A stretch of 31,248 nucleotides of DNA from JAQYVZ01 sp035269105 (GTDB taxonomy: Bacteria; Desulfobacterota; Desulfuromonadia; Desulfuromonadales; BM103), in assembly GCA_035269105.1 (NCBI GenBank), contig DATFJP010000054.1, forward strand, positions 1 to 31,248, given 5' to 3'. Below, piece by piece: positions 1 to 7,860 of the stretch. Position numbers and translations under genes: made by a program. Position 1 is the first letter of the stretch. Every line of letters starts with the position of its first letter. The notes beneath the pieces are model-generated. The model had not been told where the DNA came from and ran no database searches. It saw only the letters and a list, made by a program, of their open reading frames with translations.

Positions 1-1
1 T

Positions 2-325
2 GCTCACAGCCGCTATGACCGTTTTCCGGTCGTCGACGAGCAGGAGCGGTTCCTCGGCATGATCGACTACACGGAAATCCGCAACCTGCTGTTCGAACCC
101 TCGCTGGCCCCCCTGGTTGTCGCCGGCGACCTGGTAACCACCGCGCAGCACGCGCTGCACCCGGAGCAGTCACTGCGCTCGGCCCTGGAAATTCTGCAGC
201 TGCACCGCAACATCTCGTTTTTCCCGGTTGTTGCCGAGGACGATCCCCTGCAGCTGCTCGGCATTCTCAGCCAGAATGACGTCCTGGCCGCGTTCCGCCA
301 CCTCGGCGACTCCGCGACCGGCTGA
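2..325 (+). CDS. CBS-domain protein, C-terminal fragment (probably ClC-type chloride channel)
   Basis: The reading frame is open from the window edge to the TGA at 323-325, so only the last 107 residues are seen. Two CBS-like halves are visible: one with RFPVVDEQERFLGMID near the edge, and a second with FFPVV followed by LLGILSQNDVLAAF near the end. CBS pairs bind adenine nucleotides and usually regulate an attached channel, transporter or enzyme. The pattern of a CBS pair at the extreme C-terminus, with an LVVAGDL segment between the halves, resembles the tail of bacterial ClC chloride channels, but the membrane domain lies outside the window, so the parent protein is an inference. It converges with cpoB across a terminator hairpin. 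The CBS call is secure; the channel call is moderate. Confidence 0.7.
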   Translation, partial: AHSRYDRFPVVDEQERFLGMIDYTEIRNLLFEPSLAPLVVAGDLVTTAQHALHPEQSLRSALEILQLHRNISFFPVVAEDDPLQLLGILSQNDVLAAFRHLGDSATG

Positions 326-336
326 CAGGGGCCCCC

Positions 337-366
337 GACAAAAAGGGCGGCCAAATGGCCGCCCTT
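337..366 (-). terminator. Rho-independent terminator of the tol-pal operon
   Basis: A perfect 10-bp stem (343-352 with 357-366) with a 4-nt loop lies just past the cpoB stop codon. Read on the minus strand the hairpin is followed by a run of five T, as expected for an intrinsic terminator. On the plus strand the downstream flank is A-rich, so it would serve the convergent CBS gene less well. Confidence 0.85.
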
Positions 367-392
367 GGAAAAATTCCTGATCCCTTTTGCCG

Positions 393-1217
393 TTAACTGT
401 TCCAGTCCCGCATAATCGTCTCCGCCTTGTTCGCCTCCTGGGTTTCGGGGAACCGTTCCACGGTGCGTTCCAGCAGCAGGCGCGCGCTGTCCCGGTCGCC
501 GAGCGCCTCGAAGGCGAGGCCCTGCTTGAGCAGGGCGGCCGCGACCTTGGGATGCTCGCCATACTTCTGGATGACATCCTCGAATTGCAGAATGGCTTTT
601 TCGTAATTCTTTTCGGCGTAATAAGCTTCACCGATCCAATAGGCGGCGTTGATCGCCAGCGGGTGGTCAGGGTAGCGCTGCAGGAAAGAAGCCATCAACT
701 CCCGTCCTTCAGCATACTGCTGCTCCTCCCGCAGGACCTGCAGGGCCTGTTCGTAAAGACCGCCGGCGGTTTCGGCCCGGGGTGTTGCCGCCGGTGCCGG
801 TGCCGGCGCGGCTGGTGCCGGCGCCGGAGTTTGAGAAACCGGCTGCTCGAGCCGCGCGATCCGCTGTTCGAGGTCGGCAATCTGCAGCATCAGTTCATCA
901 CGCAGCAGCACCAGTTCCTGACGAAAGTCCTCCCGGCCGCGGGCCAGATCGTCGTTGCGGCCCTGCAGACTCTGGACATCGACCCGCATGGCGTCCAGCG
1001 AGGCCTGAAAATCGGCCTGGTTACGGGCCAGGGCTTCCAGTCGGGCGTCGACGCTGCCGGTCTGGTCGCTGGCCACCGTTTGCAGGGTCCGGTCGGTATC
1101 CTCGACACGCCGCTGCAGTTCCATGAGCTTTCTCTGGGTCATCAGGTCCTGCTCGGTCATGCAGCCGGTGACAAGCAGGGCGAGCAGGAGAAGGCCGATA
1201 AAGCGAATCAGGTCCAT
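393..1217 (-). CDS. cpoB: Tol-Pal system protein CpoB/YbgF, predicted lipoprotein
   Basis: CpoB works with the Tol-Pal machine in the periplasm to coordinate outer-membrane constriction with septal peptidoglycan synthesis. The 274-residue protein has a hydrophobic N-terminal segment ending in the lipobox LVTGC (Cys19), a coiled-coil region at about 25-125, a Pro/Ala linker at about 127-147, and a C-terminal TPR domain at about 153-274, which is the family's order. I chose the ATG at 1217 because it starts the signal peptide and has GGAG eight bases upstream; the frame can be extended to 1274, but that stretch runs through a terminator hairpin. It is the last gene of the tol-pal group. The E. 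coli homologue has a normal signal peptide; here a lipid anchor is predicted. Confidence 0.9.
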   Translation of the reverse strand: MDLIRFIGLLLLALLVTGCMTEQDLMTQRKLMELQRRVEDTDRTLQTVASDQTGSVDARLEALARNQADFQASLDAMRVDVQSLQGRNDDLARGREDFRQELVLLRDELMLQIADLEQRIARLEQPVSQTPAPAPAAPAPAPAATPRAETAGGLYEQALQVLREEQQYAEGRELMASFLQRYPDHPLAINAAYWIGEAYYAEKNYEKAILQFEDVIQKYGEHPKVAAALLKQGLAFEALGDRDSARLLLERTVERFPETQEANKAETIMRDWNS

Positions 1218-1229
1218 GCTTATGCTCCG

Positions 1230-1263
1230 AAAAAAGACCGCACCCTGGCACCGGGTACGGTCT
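1230..1263 (-). terminator. Intrinsic terminator or attenuator between pal and cpoB
   Basis: On the minus strand a stem of AGACCG and ACCC pairs with GGGT and CGGTCT (one internal mismatch, 7-nt loop) and runs straight into six T at 1235-1230. It lies 20 bases after the pal stop codon and 12 bases before the cpoB ATG, with the cpoB ribosome-binding site right after the T run. It would reduce cpoB transcription relative to pal. Confidence 0.75.
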
Positions 1264-1283
1264 GGTCTGACCAAGGGTTGCGG

Positions 1284-1835
1284 TTAACGGATTGCCTTGA
1301 ATTCCGCCCGGCGGTTCTGAGCCCAGGCGCTTTCATTGGATTGGTCGATCAGGGGCTTTTCTTCGCCGTAGGAGATGATCGACAGTCGATCGGCGCGGAT
1401 TCCCAGCGAGACCAGGTACTGTTTGGCGGCGGAGGCCCGGCGTTCACCGAGCGCCAGGTTGTACTCGTCGGAGCCCCGCTCGTCGGTGTGCCCTTCGATG
1501 ACCACTTCGACGGTCGGGTTGGCCCGCAGATAGGCGGCGTTCTGCTTGAGTGTCTCCCGTGCCTGGTCGGTCAGGGTGAACTGGTCGAAATCGAAATGGA
1601 TCCGCTCCAGTCCCTGGACGGCGACATGATCGGCCACTCCCTGGCTGGTCATTCCTCCCTGATCGATGCCCATGACGTCAGGGTCCTGGCTGACATCGGT
1701 CGCCGCGACTTGCTGGTCCTGGCCATCGGTGGTGCCGGTGGTGGATGAGGGCGGAGGGGTGGTCGCGCAGGCTGCCAGCAGGCTGGTCAGTGCCAGAATC
1801 GTCAGAAAATGCCGCAGGGTTCGCCGGATCGTCAT
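1284..1835 (-). CDS. pal: Peptidoglycan-associated lipoprotein Pal
   Basis: Pal is an outer-membrane lipoprotein that binds peptidoglycan and TolB and is moved by TolQRA. The 183-residue protein has a signal peptide with lipobox LLAAC (Cys23), a Thr/Ser/Pro-rich linker, and an OmpA-like domain from about residue 75. Conserved motifs are FDFDQF (81-86), GHTDERG (115-121) and NRRAEF (174-179); the Asp and Arg in the last two contact diaminopimelate in the family. AAGGAG lies eight bases before the ATG. The gene is 157 bp downstream of tolB, with its own likely promoter in the gap, and is followed by a terminator, so it may be expressed more strongly than its neighbours. Confidence 0.96.
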   Translation of the reverse strand: MTIRRTLRHFLTILALTSLLAACATTPPPSSTTGTTDGQDQQVAATDVSQDPDVMGIDQGGMTSQGVADHVAVQGLERIHFDFDQFTLTDQARETLKQNAAYLRANPTVEVVIEGHTDERGSDEYNLALGERRASAAKQYLVSLGIRADRLSIISYGEEKPLIDQSNESAWAQNRRAEFKAIR

Positions 1836-1915
1836 GTCATTCGCTCCTTGATATGAATCGCATTAGAGTTTTCCATCGCCGGGGGCCGGGCCTTCTCCCT
1901 GCCGCCGAAGCCCGC

Positions 1916-1944
1916 ATTGTAGCGGACTTTTTTAAAAAAAACAA
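1916..1944 (-). promoter_or_regulatory. Sigma-70-like promoter for pal
   Basis: On the minus strand TTGTTT (1944-1939) and TACAAT (1921-1916) are separated by 17 bases, in an A/T-rich stretch of the 157-bp tolB-pal gap. The start point would be near 1909, giving a leader of about 74 bases. The -10 hexamer is close to consensus; the -35 is moderate. Confidence 0.55.
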
Positions 1945-1992
1945 CGTTCGTAACCACGGTTTTCGTCGTGTCGCCCGGCAGACGCCGAGCAT

Positions 1993-3297
1993 TCACCGCC
2001 CCCCCGACCAGGTCGGGTGGCTGTTGTCATAGGCCGGATCGGTCAGGCGCCGCGCGCCGGTGCCGTCGGCCCGCATGACATGAATCGCCTTTTTGCCGGT
2101 GGCATCGGAGGAGTAAACCAGAAATCGGCCGTCCGGGCTCCAGTTAGGATGCTCCGCGTTCCCCGGACCGAAGGTCAGCCGCCGTTCATCGCTGCCGTCG
2201 ACCTTGATGGTGTAGATATCGAACCTCCCCCCTTCCTGGCGGGAAAAGGCAATCCGGTCGCCTCGGGGACTCCAGGCCGGGGTTGCATTGTACTTGCCGC
2301 GCGTGGTCAACCTGCGGGTTTCACCGGTATAGACGTTGGTAATGAACAGGTGCGGGTTACCAAGCCGGTTGGAGACGAACACGACATGCCCGCTGTCGGG
2401 ACTCCAGCTGGGATCGATGTCGATCGCCCAGTTGTCGGTCAAGCGTTTGTGGATCGAACCGTTATAACCGAGCAGGTAGATCTCCGGATTGCCGTCCTTG
2501 GAGAGGGTCACTGCCATTTCCCGGCCGATGGGAGCGAAGCGCGGAGAAACGTTGAGGCCGGGCCGGGAAGAGATTTTCGCCTCCTGGCCGGTATAGATCT
2601 CCTTGCGGTAGAGGTCGGGATTATTGGCGCGGTAGGAGGTAAAGACCACCTCCTTGCCGGTTGGCGAGAAATCGGGATTGAGGACGATGGAGCGGTGATC
2701 GGTGAGACGCACCGGCTCCCGGCCATCGACGTCCATCAGCCAGAGTTCCTTGTTGCCGGTCTGTTTGGAAATGTAGGCAATGCGCTGATTGAAAGGCCCG
2801 TTTTCGCCGGTCAGTTCCAGCATGATCTGGTCGGCGAAGCTGTGCGCCATACGGCGGACGTCCTTGGCGCGGCCGATATAGCGGCGACCGGTCAGCAGCC
2901 GGCGATTGATGACGTCGAACAGTCGCCCCTCAAGAATCAGCTGGTCGCCGCGCAGGGCATAAGTGCCTTTGATCAGGACTTCAGCACCCAGCAGCCGCCA
3001 TTGGGCGAAATCCACCTGGGTGCTGTACAGACCGATGCGGTCGGCATCGCTGAGAAAGGATGCGGGAGCAACGAACCGGAACAGGCCGGTCAGGTCGAGG
3101 TCGGCGGCCAGGACCTCGTCGATTTCGGCGGCAATTCCGGCCACGGCCGGACCGTCCTGCGGCAGAAACCGGGTCAGGGCCAGCGGCATGGTCTGCTGCC
3201 CGGGCGCCGAGATTTCGATCTCGGCGGCATCGGCCGCACCCCAGGACAGGAGGAGAAGAAAAAGAAGCAAGCTTTTGGTAAAGCGGGTCATGCGCAT
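1993..3297 (-). CDS. tolB: Tol-Pal system beta-propeller protein TolB
   Basis: TolB is the periplasmic propeller that binds Pal and TolA. The 434-residue length matches the family. A Sec signal peptide covers about residues 1-24, ending ADA-A. An N-terminal domain to about residue 160 is followed by a six-bladed propeller whose blades carry recurring motifs such as NPDFSPTG, PSWSPDSG, PAWSPRGD and PNWSPDGR. The start at 3297 has AAAGGA six bases upstream; the ATG two codons later is a possible alternative. The gene begins 10 bases after the tolA stop, so the two are cotranscribed. Confidence 0.96.
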   Translation of the reverse strand: MRMTRFTKSLLLFLLLLSWGAADAAEIEISAPGQQTMPLALTRFLPQDGPAVAGIAAEIDEVLAADLDLTGLFRFVAPASFLSDADRIGLYSTQVDFAQWRLLGAEVLIKGTYALRGDQLILEGRLFDVINRRLLTGRRYIGRAKDVRRMAHSFADQIMLELTGENGPFNQRIAYISKQTGNKELWLMDVDGREPVRLTDHRSIVLNPDFSPTGKEVVFTSYRANNPDLYRKEIYTGQEAKISSRPGLNVSPRFAPIGREMAVTLSKDGNPEIYLLGYNGSIHKRLTDNWAIDIDPSWSPDSGHVVFVSNRLGNPHLFITNVYTGETRRLTTRGKYNATPAWSPRGDRIAFSRQEGGRFDIYTIKVDGSDERRLTFGPGNAEHPNWSPDGRFLVYSSDATGKKAIHVMRADGTGARRLTDPAYDNSHPTWSGGR

Positions 3298-3307
3298 CCG
3301 ATGTCCT

Positions 3308-4180
3308 TTATCGCCTGGCGGCCGCCATCTCCTTCAAATTGAAGGTCACGGTCAGCTCTTCGCTGTGGGGCAGTGTCTGCCCCAAATGTTTGGATTTAAT
3401 GATCGCCTTCTTGATTGATTCGTCGAACTGGCTGTCGCCCGAACCCTCGATGACCCGGAAGCTTTGCAGGGTGCCGTCGCTGCCATACAGCAGCGAGACC
3501 CTGGCTTCGATGTTTGCCAGCCGGGATTGATCGAGCAGATAGGGTGAAAGCGCCCAGTTCTGCTTGATGACCCCCTGGATATAAGCCAGCGTGCTGACAC
3601 CGATCTCGTCGCCGCGGCCGTCGGGCATGCCGACCGGCACCTCGGCCGGCACCGTGGCGGCCGCCTGATTGTTATTGAGTCTGGCCAGCCGGTCCTTCAG
3701 GGCGTCGATCTCGGCCTGGCGCTGCTGTTTGTCGCGAATCTCCGCCAGACGCTGCTGCAGGTTGTCCGCAGCCCGCGGCTCTGGCCTGGGCGGCGGCTCC
3801 GGGGGTCTCGTCGGCTTGACCACCTCGGCGGCCGGCTTCGGCTCGGGCTTGGGGGCCGGTTTCGGTTCCGGTTCCGGCTTCGGCTCGGGCTTGGGAGCCG
3901 GTTTCGGCTCAGGCGGCGGGGCCTGCTTGACCGGTGCCGGCTCAGGCTTCGGCCCGGGCCGGGGTTCGGGCCGCCCGGCCTGTGGATTGGCCACCGGCTT
4001 GTGGATCAGGTCGACGTAGTAAACCGGCTGGTTCTCGCGCCTGGCCGAACCGAGCCAGCCGCCGCTCATGACCAGCACCACCGCCAGGTGCAGGATCAGT
4101 GAGACCACGACCAGGCGTCCGAGTTTGGGGTCCGCCTGCGGACGGGCGGATGGAATCTGCCGTCGATCAGCGTGCATCAT
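3308..4180 (-). CDS. tolA: TolA, TonB-like inner-membrane energy transducer
   Basis: TolA links the TolQR motor in the inner membrane to TolB and Pal. The 290-residue protein has a short cytoplasmic N-terminus, one transmembrane helix at about 23-43, a long Pro/Lys/Glu segment at about 60-130 with Pro-X-Pro repeats, a charged helical stretch rich in Gln, Arg and Leu at about 140-175, and a TonB/TolA-type C-terminal domain at about 190-290. The Pro-rich spacer is more TonB-like than the long Ala/Lys helix of E. coli TolA; position between tolR and tolB supports TolA. Two adjacent ATG codons (4180, 4177) could start it. It begins 16 bases after tolR. Confidence 0.88.
   Translation of the reverse strand: MMHADRRQIPSARPQADPKLGRLVVVSLILHLAVVLVMSGGWLGSARRENQPVYYVDLIHKPVANPQAGRPEPRPGPKPEPAPVKQAPPPEPKPAPKPEPKPEPEPKPAPKPEPKPAAEVVKPTRPPEPPPRPEPRAADNLQQRLAEIRDKQQRQAEIDALKDRLARLNNNQAAATVPAEVPVGMPDGRGDEIGVSTLAYIQGVIKQNWALSPYLLDQSRLANIEARVSLLYGSDGTLQSFRVIEGSGDSQFDESIKKAIIKSKHLGQTLPHSEELTVTFNLKEMAAARR
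3834..3907. repeat. 42-bp-period direct repeat inside the tolA Pro-rich spacer
   Basis: Two 32-bp copies (3834-3865 and 3876-3907) differ at one base and are offset by 42 bp, in frame (14 codons). They encode the Pro-X-Pro segment of TolA. Such repeats allow in-frame length changes of the spacer. Confidence 0.8.
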
Positions 4181-4196
4181 TGCCTGTCATCCGGCA

Positions 4197-4622
<426 letters not shown>

Positions 4623-4623
4623 G

Positions 4624-5295
4624 TCAGCGACTCCGGCCCATGCGCTGGACGATATTGAGGACTTCCTGACTGAAATTGTCCATGTCGCCGATCAGGACGT
4701 TGATCTTGTTCAGGAAATGATTGTAGCCGATCACCGCGGGAATGGCCGCCACCAGACCGATCGCCGTCGCCACCAGCGCTTCGGAAATGCCCGGCGCGAC
4801 CACGGCAAGCGAGGCGCTGCCGGTCTGGCCGATGCCGTGAAAGGCGTCCATGATGCCCCATACGGTACCGAACAGGCCGATAAAGGGTGCCGCGGAGCCG
4901 GTGGTCGCCAGGAAAGTCAGGTATTTCTCCAGGCGATGCGTCTCCGAGGTCATGGCGCGCCGCAGCACCCGGGCCACCCGCTCCTGTTCGCCGAGGTCGG
5001 CCAGCATGTGTCCCTCTTCGCGGCCCTCTCCGCCCCGGCGGCTCTGCATCAGTTCCTGGTAGACCTCGCGGAACAGCACCGCCAGCGGCGAATGCCGGAA
5101 CTCCTTGAGCCCCTGGCCGATGGCATCGAAACGCTTTTTCGACCAGAAAAACTCCAAAAAGTCTTCCGAGTGGCGCATGGCCCGCTGGACGACGAGAAAT
5201 TTGTAGAGAATGATGGCCCAGGAAACCACCGAAAAATAAATCAGGATCAGCAGAACCAGTTTGACCACCGGTCCTGCATTCAGCACCAGTTCCAA
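4624..5295 (-). CDS. tolQ: TolQ, MotA/TolQ/ExbB-family proton channel
   Basis: TolQ surrounds the TolR helices and forms the proton path of the Tol motor. The 223-residue protein has a first transmembrane helix at about 9-33 and two later ones around the conserved GSAAPFIGLFGTVWGIM and the GLVAAIPAVIGY segments, in the usual ExbB/TolQ order. I chose a TTG start at 5295 because AGGAG lies seven bases upstream and it gives the typical short N-terminus (MELVLNAGPVVK); the frame extends to another TTG at 5334 that lacks a ribosome-binding site. It is the first gene of the tol group, about 50 bases below a strong promoter. No ybgC homologue precedes it. Confidence 0.93.
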   Translation of the reverse strand: MELVLNAGPVVKLVLLILIYFSVVSWAIILYKFLVVQRAMRHSEDFLEFFWSKKRFDAIGQGLKEFRHSPLAVLFREVYQELMQSRRGGEGREEGHMLADLGEQERVARVLRRAMTSETHRLEKYLTFLATTGSAAPFIGLFGTVWGIMDAFHGIGQTGSASLAVVAPGISEALVATAIGLVAAIPAVIGYNHFLNKINVLIGDMDNFSQEVLNIVQRMGRSR

Positions 5296-5351
5296 AATTT
5301 GTCTCCTTGCTTCGTCATTTGCTTGCCGCCGCAATCTGCGCAGAGGTGCGA

Positions 5352-5380
5352 ATTATCGACCACCGGGTCAGGCAAGTCAA
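5352..5380 (-). promoter_or_regulatory. Sigma-70 promoter of the tol operon
   Basis: On the minus strand TTGACT (5380-5375) and GATAAT (5357-5352) are exactly 17 bases apart. The start point would be near 5345, with a leader of about 50 bases before the tolQ TTG. It sits alone in the 138-bp gap after the glycosyltransferase gene. Confidence 0.75.
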
Positions 5381-5433
5381 CCGATCCGGTGATTTGCGGC
5401 GCTGCCGGCCGCCGCCGGCCGCGGCCAAGCCAG

Positions 5434-6138
5434 TTATCCTTTCAAATACCGGGCCAACCGGGCCTGGACATAGCGGGCCGTGGCGGACACCGGCGACCGT
5501 TCGGCCAGACGCCGCAGCGAGGCCAGATCGTCAAGATCGTCCCAGGGATCGAGTTCATGGTAAGCCAGGCCGGCCCGCTCTGCCTGCCGCCGGGTTGTCG
5601 CCAGCACCTCGGCGGTGCTCCAGGGGATGTCCTCGAAAATTTCGGGACAGGGTCGGTTCATGCCGACCAGGGCATAGCCGCCGTCCAGGCAGGGCACGGT
5701 CACCACATCGAACTGCTGCAGCCGGTCTACAGTTGTGGTGACCAGGGCACAGGGCAGATCCGGACTGTCGGAACCGATAAACAACACCGGTCCACTGCCG
5801 GCAGCGAACAGCTGGTCGGCTGCGGCCTGCAGCCGTACGCCCAGGCCGCCCTTCGTCTGCGGCACCAAAAGCACTTCCGGAAAGGCTTGTTCGAACCAGG
5901 CTCGCTCACCGGCATAAAACAGGACCATTCGCAAGGGACATTCCCAGAGTGTGGAAATCGTTTCCGCCAGAGACACCTGGTAGAGCCGGGCGGCCTCGGT
6001 CTCGGAGAGAGGCGGGCAGAGCCGGGTTTTGACCTTGCCGGCCAGCGGCTGCTTGGCAAACACGGCCAGCACCGGCTCCGGTTTGGCAAAAGGCCTTGAA
6101 AAAAACGGTTTATCCACCTTTTCCACAGACTTATCCAC
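5434..6138 (-). CDS. TIGR04282/DUF2064-family glycosyltransferase
   Basis: This belongs to a small GT-A-like nucleotidyl/glycosyltransferase family. Visible motifs are FAKQPLAGKVKTRL near residues 27-40 (phosphate-binding loop), GSDSPDLP (metal-binding region) and DGGYALVG. In other genomes the family often sits with radical SAM proteins (for example in arsenosugar synthesis), but no such partner is visible here and the substrate is unknown. The frame opens at a GTG (6138) that overlaps the folE2 stop by eight bases; the family usually starts close to the FAKQP motif, so GTG codons at 6117, 6072 or 6063 are alternatives, and the first 20 or so residues may not be translated. That 5' stretch also contains three DnaA-box-like 9-mers. 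Confidence 0.75.
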   Translation of the reverse strand: MDKSVEKVDKPFFSRPFAKPEPVLAVFAKQPLAGKVKTRLCPPLSETEAARLYQVSLAETISTLWECPLRMVLFYAGERAWFEQAFPEVLLVPQTKGGLGVRLQAAADQLFAAGSGPVLFIGSDSPDLPCALVTTTVDRLQQFDVVTVPCLDGGYALVGMNRPCPEIFEDIPWSTAEVLATTRRQAERAGLAYHELDPWDDLDDLASLRRLAERSPVSATARYVQARLARYLKG

Positions 6139-6139
6139 C
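6110..6139 (+). promoter_or_regulatory. Cluster of three DnaA-box-like sites
   Basis: TTATCCACC (6110-6118), TTTTCCACA (6119-6127) and TTATCCACC (6131-6139) all read in the same direction. Each differs by one base from the TTATCCACA consensus, and the second fits the looser TTWTNCACA form. The cluster covers the folE2 stop codon and the uncertain start of the glycosyltransferase. Confidence 0.5.
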
Positions 6140-6976
6140 TAGGTTGCGTTCGACCAGCGCATATGCCGAATGATTATGGATCGATTCGAAGTTTTCGCAC
6201 TGGATCTTAAACCAGCTGATCGCCGGTTCAAGCATGAGCCGTTCCGTCACCGCACGGACCACGTCTTCGACGAACATCGGGTTGTCGTACGCCTGCTCGG
6301 TCAGGGCCTTCTCATCCTCCCGTTTCAACAGGGCATAAACCGGGGCGCTGCCGCAGCCTTCGACCCATTCGATCAAATCCTCGATCCAGACGTGCCGCCG
6401 GTAACGGATTTCGACACTGACCGCGCTCCTCTGATTATGAGCACCGCGGGCGCTGATCTCCCGGGAGCAGGGGCAGAGCGAGGTCACCGGCACTGTCACA
6501 CCGAGCACGAAATCATAATCCGCGCCGAGACTGCCGACCATGCGACACTGGTATTCCATCAGGCTGGCGGCGCCGGAAACCGGTGCCCTCTTCTCAATGA
6601 AGTAGGGGAACTCCAGTTCCAGATGCGCCCTGCTGGCCTCCAGACGCAGTTTCATTTCACGCAGAAAGGTTTCCATTCGCTCGATGCCGACCTCGCCGTG
6701 ATACTGGTTGAGGATTTCGATGAAGCGGCTCATATGCGTGCCCTTGAAATGATGGGGCAGGTCCACGTACATGTTGATGCGCGCCACCGTCTGCTGCCGG
6801 TCCTTGCTCTTGTCCATGACCACGATCGGGTAGCGGATATCCTTGACCCCCACCTTGTCGATGCCAATATTGCGCAAGTCGGGCGAATTCTGCAGGTCGG
6901 GCATGCCGGCTTCGGCGGGGAGGTGGGAAACATGCGGCACGAAGCGTGATAAATCCTTGTCCTTCGGTTCAGACAT
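6131..6976 (-). CDS. folE2: GTP cyclohydrolase I FolE2
   Basis: FolE2 (type IB, COG1469) converts GTP to 7,8-dihydroneopterin triphosphate, the entry step of both folate and queuosine synthesis. The 281-residue protein carries the family's metal-site motif SLCPCSREIS (Cys168, Cys170), a nearby His180 in GAHNQRS, and the C-terminal ENFESIHNHSAYA segment. I chose the ATG at 6976 because it begins the conserved region's short leader and has GGA eight bases upstream; the frame extends to 7084 inside queC. It starts 52 bases after queC on the same strand, so the pair is probably an operon for the 7-deazaguanine pathway. FolE2 can use metals other than zinc, which often explains its retention beside or in place of FolE. 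Confidence 0.95.
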   Translation of the reverse strand: MSEPKDKDLSRFVPHVSHLPAEAGMPDLQNSPDLRNIGIDKVGVKDIRYPIVVMDKSKDRQQTVARINMYVDLPHHFKGTHMSRFIEILNQYHGEVGIERMETFLREMKLRLEASRAHLELEFPYFIEKRAPVSGAASLMEYQCRMVGSLGADYDFVLGVTVPVTSLCPCSREISARGAHNQRSAVSVEIRYRRHVWIEDLIEWVEGCGSAPVYALLKREDEKALTEQAYDNPMFVEDVVRAVTERLMLEPAISWFKIQCENFESIHNHSAYALVERNLGG

Positions 6977-7028
6977 CGTATTTTCCGTCAATTTAATAAG
7001 GGATGAGAATCCGTTGACCAGGCAACCT

Positions 7029-7721
7029 TCACGGACCACTCGGCGATGCATAGGCGACCGGATCTTCCAATCCGGCTTCGGCAAACCCCTTCAACCGCAG
7101 CACGCAGGAGTCGCAGCGCCCGCAGGCCAGGCCGGCGGGCGAAGGATCGTAGCAGGAGTGGGTCAGGCTGTAATCGACGCCGAGATCGCGGCCGAGCCGG
7201 ATGATTTCCGCTTTGCTCAGGTGCAGCAGCGGCGCGTGGATGCGGTAGCGGCCGGCCTGCTCGACGCCGGCCCGGGTCGCCAGGTTCGCCAGCGTTTCGA
7301 AGGCGCGGATAAATTCCGGCCGGCAATCCGGGTAGCCGGAGTAGTCCAGCGCGTTGACGCCGATATAGATATCGAAGGCGCCGAGCACCTCGGCCCAGCC
7401 CAGCGCACAACTCAAAAAGATCGTGTTGCGGGCCGGCACGTAGGTCACCGGAATCGCATCGTCGAGGGGGCGATCTTTCGGCACCGCCTGATCGGTTGTC
7501 AGGGCGCTGCCGCCGAACTGGCGCAGGTCGATCTGCACCAGCTGGTGGGCGACCGCCCCGGCTCTGGGAGCATACTCGCGGGCTTTCTCCAGTTCGATCG
7601 CGTGGCGCTGCCCGTAGGCAAAACTCATCGCATGCGGCGCGAAGCCATCGGCCCGGGCCACAGCCAGGCAGGTGGTCGAATCCAGGCCGCCACTGTAAAG
7701 CACTACCGCCTTGTCAGCCAT
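7029..7721 (-). CDS. queC: 7-cyano-7-deazaguanine synthase QueC
   Basis: QueC uses ATP and ammonia to turn 7-carboxy-7-deazaguanine into preQ0, the queuosine precursor. The 230-residue protein has the PP-loop SGGLDST at 10-16 and a zinc site of Cys190, Cys200, Cys203 and Cys206 near the C-terminus (HSCYDPS then CGRCDSC). Length matches the family. A weak purine-rich stretch precedes the ATG at 7721. It is the first gene of a minus-strand set with folE2; queD and queE are not in the window. I saw no preQ1 riboswitch in the upstream gap. Confidence 0.96.
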   Translation of the reverse strand: MADKAVVLYSGGLDSTTCLAVARADGFAPHAMSFAYGQRHAIELEKAREYAPRAGAVAHQLVQIDLRQFGGSALTTDQAVPKDRPLDDAIPVTYVPARNTIFLSCALGWAEVLGAFDIYIGVNALDYSGYPDCRPEFIRAFETLANLATRAGVEQAGRYRIHAPLLHLSKAEIIRLGRDLGVDYSLTHSCYDPSPAGLACGRCDSCVLRLKGFAEAGLEDPVAYASPSGP

Positions 7722-7860
7722 TCTCTTGTCTCTTTTCCCTGAAAAATATTTCGCTGATCCGGCATATTAGCATAGCAGTGCGCGCGGGAAAACCAGCAAA
7801 ACTGTTGCCCGGTTCCGAAAGCCTGTGTTAAAAATTGAAATTCACCTCAAAACCATAGGA
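7722..7860. promoter_or_regulatory. Divergent intergenic region between queC and the PBP1A gene
   Basis: These 139 bases must hold promoters for both directions. For queC, an extended -10-like TGCTATGCT is visible on the minus strand with a distant TTGCTG. For the PBP gene, TTGCCC and TTAAAA are 17 bases apart on the plus strand. Both are weak matches and no operator or riboswitch is recognisable. Confidence 0.3.

Noticed and set aside
7722..7824. preQ1 riboswitch upstream of queC
   Set aside because: I looked for the short hairpin plus A-rich tail typical of preQ1 class I and did not find it.
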